Source: Opitutia bacterium UBA7876
GTDB lineage: Bacteria; Verrucomicrobiota; Verrucomicrobiia; Opitutales; Seribacteraceae
NCBI GenBank assembly: GCA_002500665.1
Contig: DLRY01000053.1
Location: 1 to 6,006, forward strand
Direction: 5' to 3'
Length of the DNA stretch: 6,006 nucleotides
Made by a program: the position numbers and the translations under genes. Position 1 is the stretch's first letter, and the number at the start of each line of letters is the position of its first letter. Below, in pieces: positions 5,620-6,006 of this stretch. A model generated the notes under the pieces. That model was not told the origin of the DNA. It searched no databases and saw only the letters and a program-made list of their open reading frames with translations.

Positions 5620-6006
5620 TATTTTCGAGAGCCAAGCCGATGTTCTGGGAGATAATTTTGAGAATGGGGCCATGGATGGGCTTGCGGTCGAAGAAGAAAG
5701 GGTCGGCTCCGTGGCCTGCCGGCTTGTTCATGTCGATCAAGCCCTTGACGAAGGCATACATGTCGTTGGTGACGATGCCGTGTCCGTCCATGACCTTCCT
5801 CGCAATGGCGTTGTATTCGATCTCCGAGCCTTTGGCGAAGACGTTGGTGCTGGAATGCCTGATGGGTGTGGTGCTGGCCCAAACGAGCTTGGCTTTGGTT
5901 GCCTTGAGGCGGCTGACGAGCGCGGAGAGGTTCTTTTCGTATTGGCCGGGCGGGGTAGTAAGGATGCCGCCGGCATGCCTGGGCATTACCCGGAAGGCTT
6001 TCACGC
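5612..6006 (-). CDS. SGNH/GDSL hydrolase family protein, C-terminal part (5' end outside window)
   Basis: At least 130 residues are visible and the frame is still open at the window edge. The GTG at 6002-6004 is in frame but lies inside the domain, so it is not taken as the start. The segment RVMPRHAGGILTTPP is followed by QYEKNLSALVSRLKATKAKLVWASTTPI (about residues 21-48 of the visible part). It continues with GSEIEYNAIARKVM (59-72) and GIVTNDMYAFVKGL (76-89). This is the C-terminal half of the SGNH hydrolases common in planctomycetes and verrucomicrobia, many of them secreted esterases acting on carbohydrate acetyl groups. The N-terminal GDS serine block and any signal peptide are out of view. 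The final catalytic block is unusual: H111 is preceded by D106 (DRKPIH) rather than the usual D-x-x-H, so activity is uncertain. The stop at 5612-5614 overlaps the msrC start. The substrate cannot be given. Confidence 0.78.
   Translation of the reverse strand, partial: VKAFRVMPRHAGGILTTPPGQYEKNLSALVSRLKATKAKLVWASTTPIRHSSTNVFAKGSEIEYNAIARKVMDGHGIVTNDMYAFVKGLIDMNKPAGHGADPFFFDRKPIHGPILKIISQNIGLALENNE

Noticed and set aside
5620..5673. 18-codon N-terminal extension of MsrC
   Set aside because: It lies within the preceding hydrolase gene in another frame, and the family begins near the internal ATG at 5617-5619.

Overview
The window is a moderately GC-rich bacterial chromosome segment with six protein genes, two of them cut by the window edges. 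The organism is most likely from the Planctomycetota/Verrucomicrobiota (PVC) group, and I lean towards Verrucomicrobiota. Three things suggest this: a PQQ-like beta-propeller protein of the secreted kind common there, a small secreted protein with the signature WRGSGGDRL...GRTRDLR that I associate with that group, and an SGNH hydrolase of the type common in it. Ribosome-binding sites are weak at most starts. The assignment rests on remembered family resemblance, because no search was possible.

Layout: on the plus strand, positions 1-969 hold the C-terminal part of the beta-propeller protein. It is followed 30 bases later by a short signal-peptide protein (1000-1431). A 278-base gene-free stretch (1432-1709) then leads to a class II aldolase (1710-2765). 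That stretch holds two inverted repeats that cannot form together, a 17-codon reading frame and an eight-T run, which could be a leader or attenuator but is unproven. On the minus strand, converging on the aldolase with a 27-base gap, is a two-gene operon. It consists of a proline racemase-family epimerase (4040-4999) and a DadA-like FAD dehydrogenase (2793-4043), joined by an ATGA stop/start overlap. Further upstream, also on the minus strand, are free methionine-(R)-sulfoxide reductase MsrC (5086-5619) and the C-terminal part of an SGNH hydrolase (5612-6006), which overlap by 8 bases.

How the genes work together: the epimerase keeps both catalytic cysteines and the dehydrogenase is the matching flavoenzyme. 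Together they would carry out the first two steps of bacterial trans-4-hydroxy-L-proline degradation: epimerisation to cis-4-hydroxy-D-proline, then oxidation to pyrroline-4-hydroxy-2-carboxylate. The later deaminase and alpha-ketoglutarate-semialdehyde dehydrogenase are not in the window. The aldolase resembles the aldolase half of the bifunctional RhaD-type aldolase/dehydrogenase, but it stops before the dehydrogenase half. Its substrate is unknown, and its convergent orientation argues against co-transcription with the hydroxyproline pair.

I found no RNA gene, CRISPR array, insertion sequence or phage gene. The window looks mostly like ordinary metabolic chromosome. The items most worth a second look are the stand-alone aldolase with its structured leader, the uncharacterised small secreted protein, and the minimal hydroxyproline operon.
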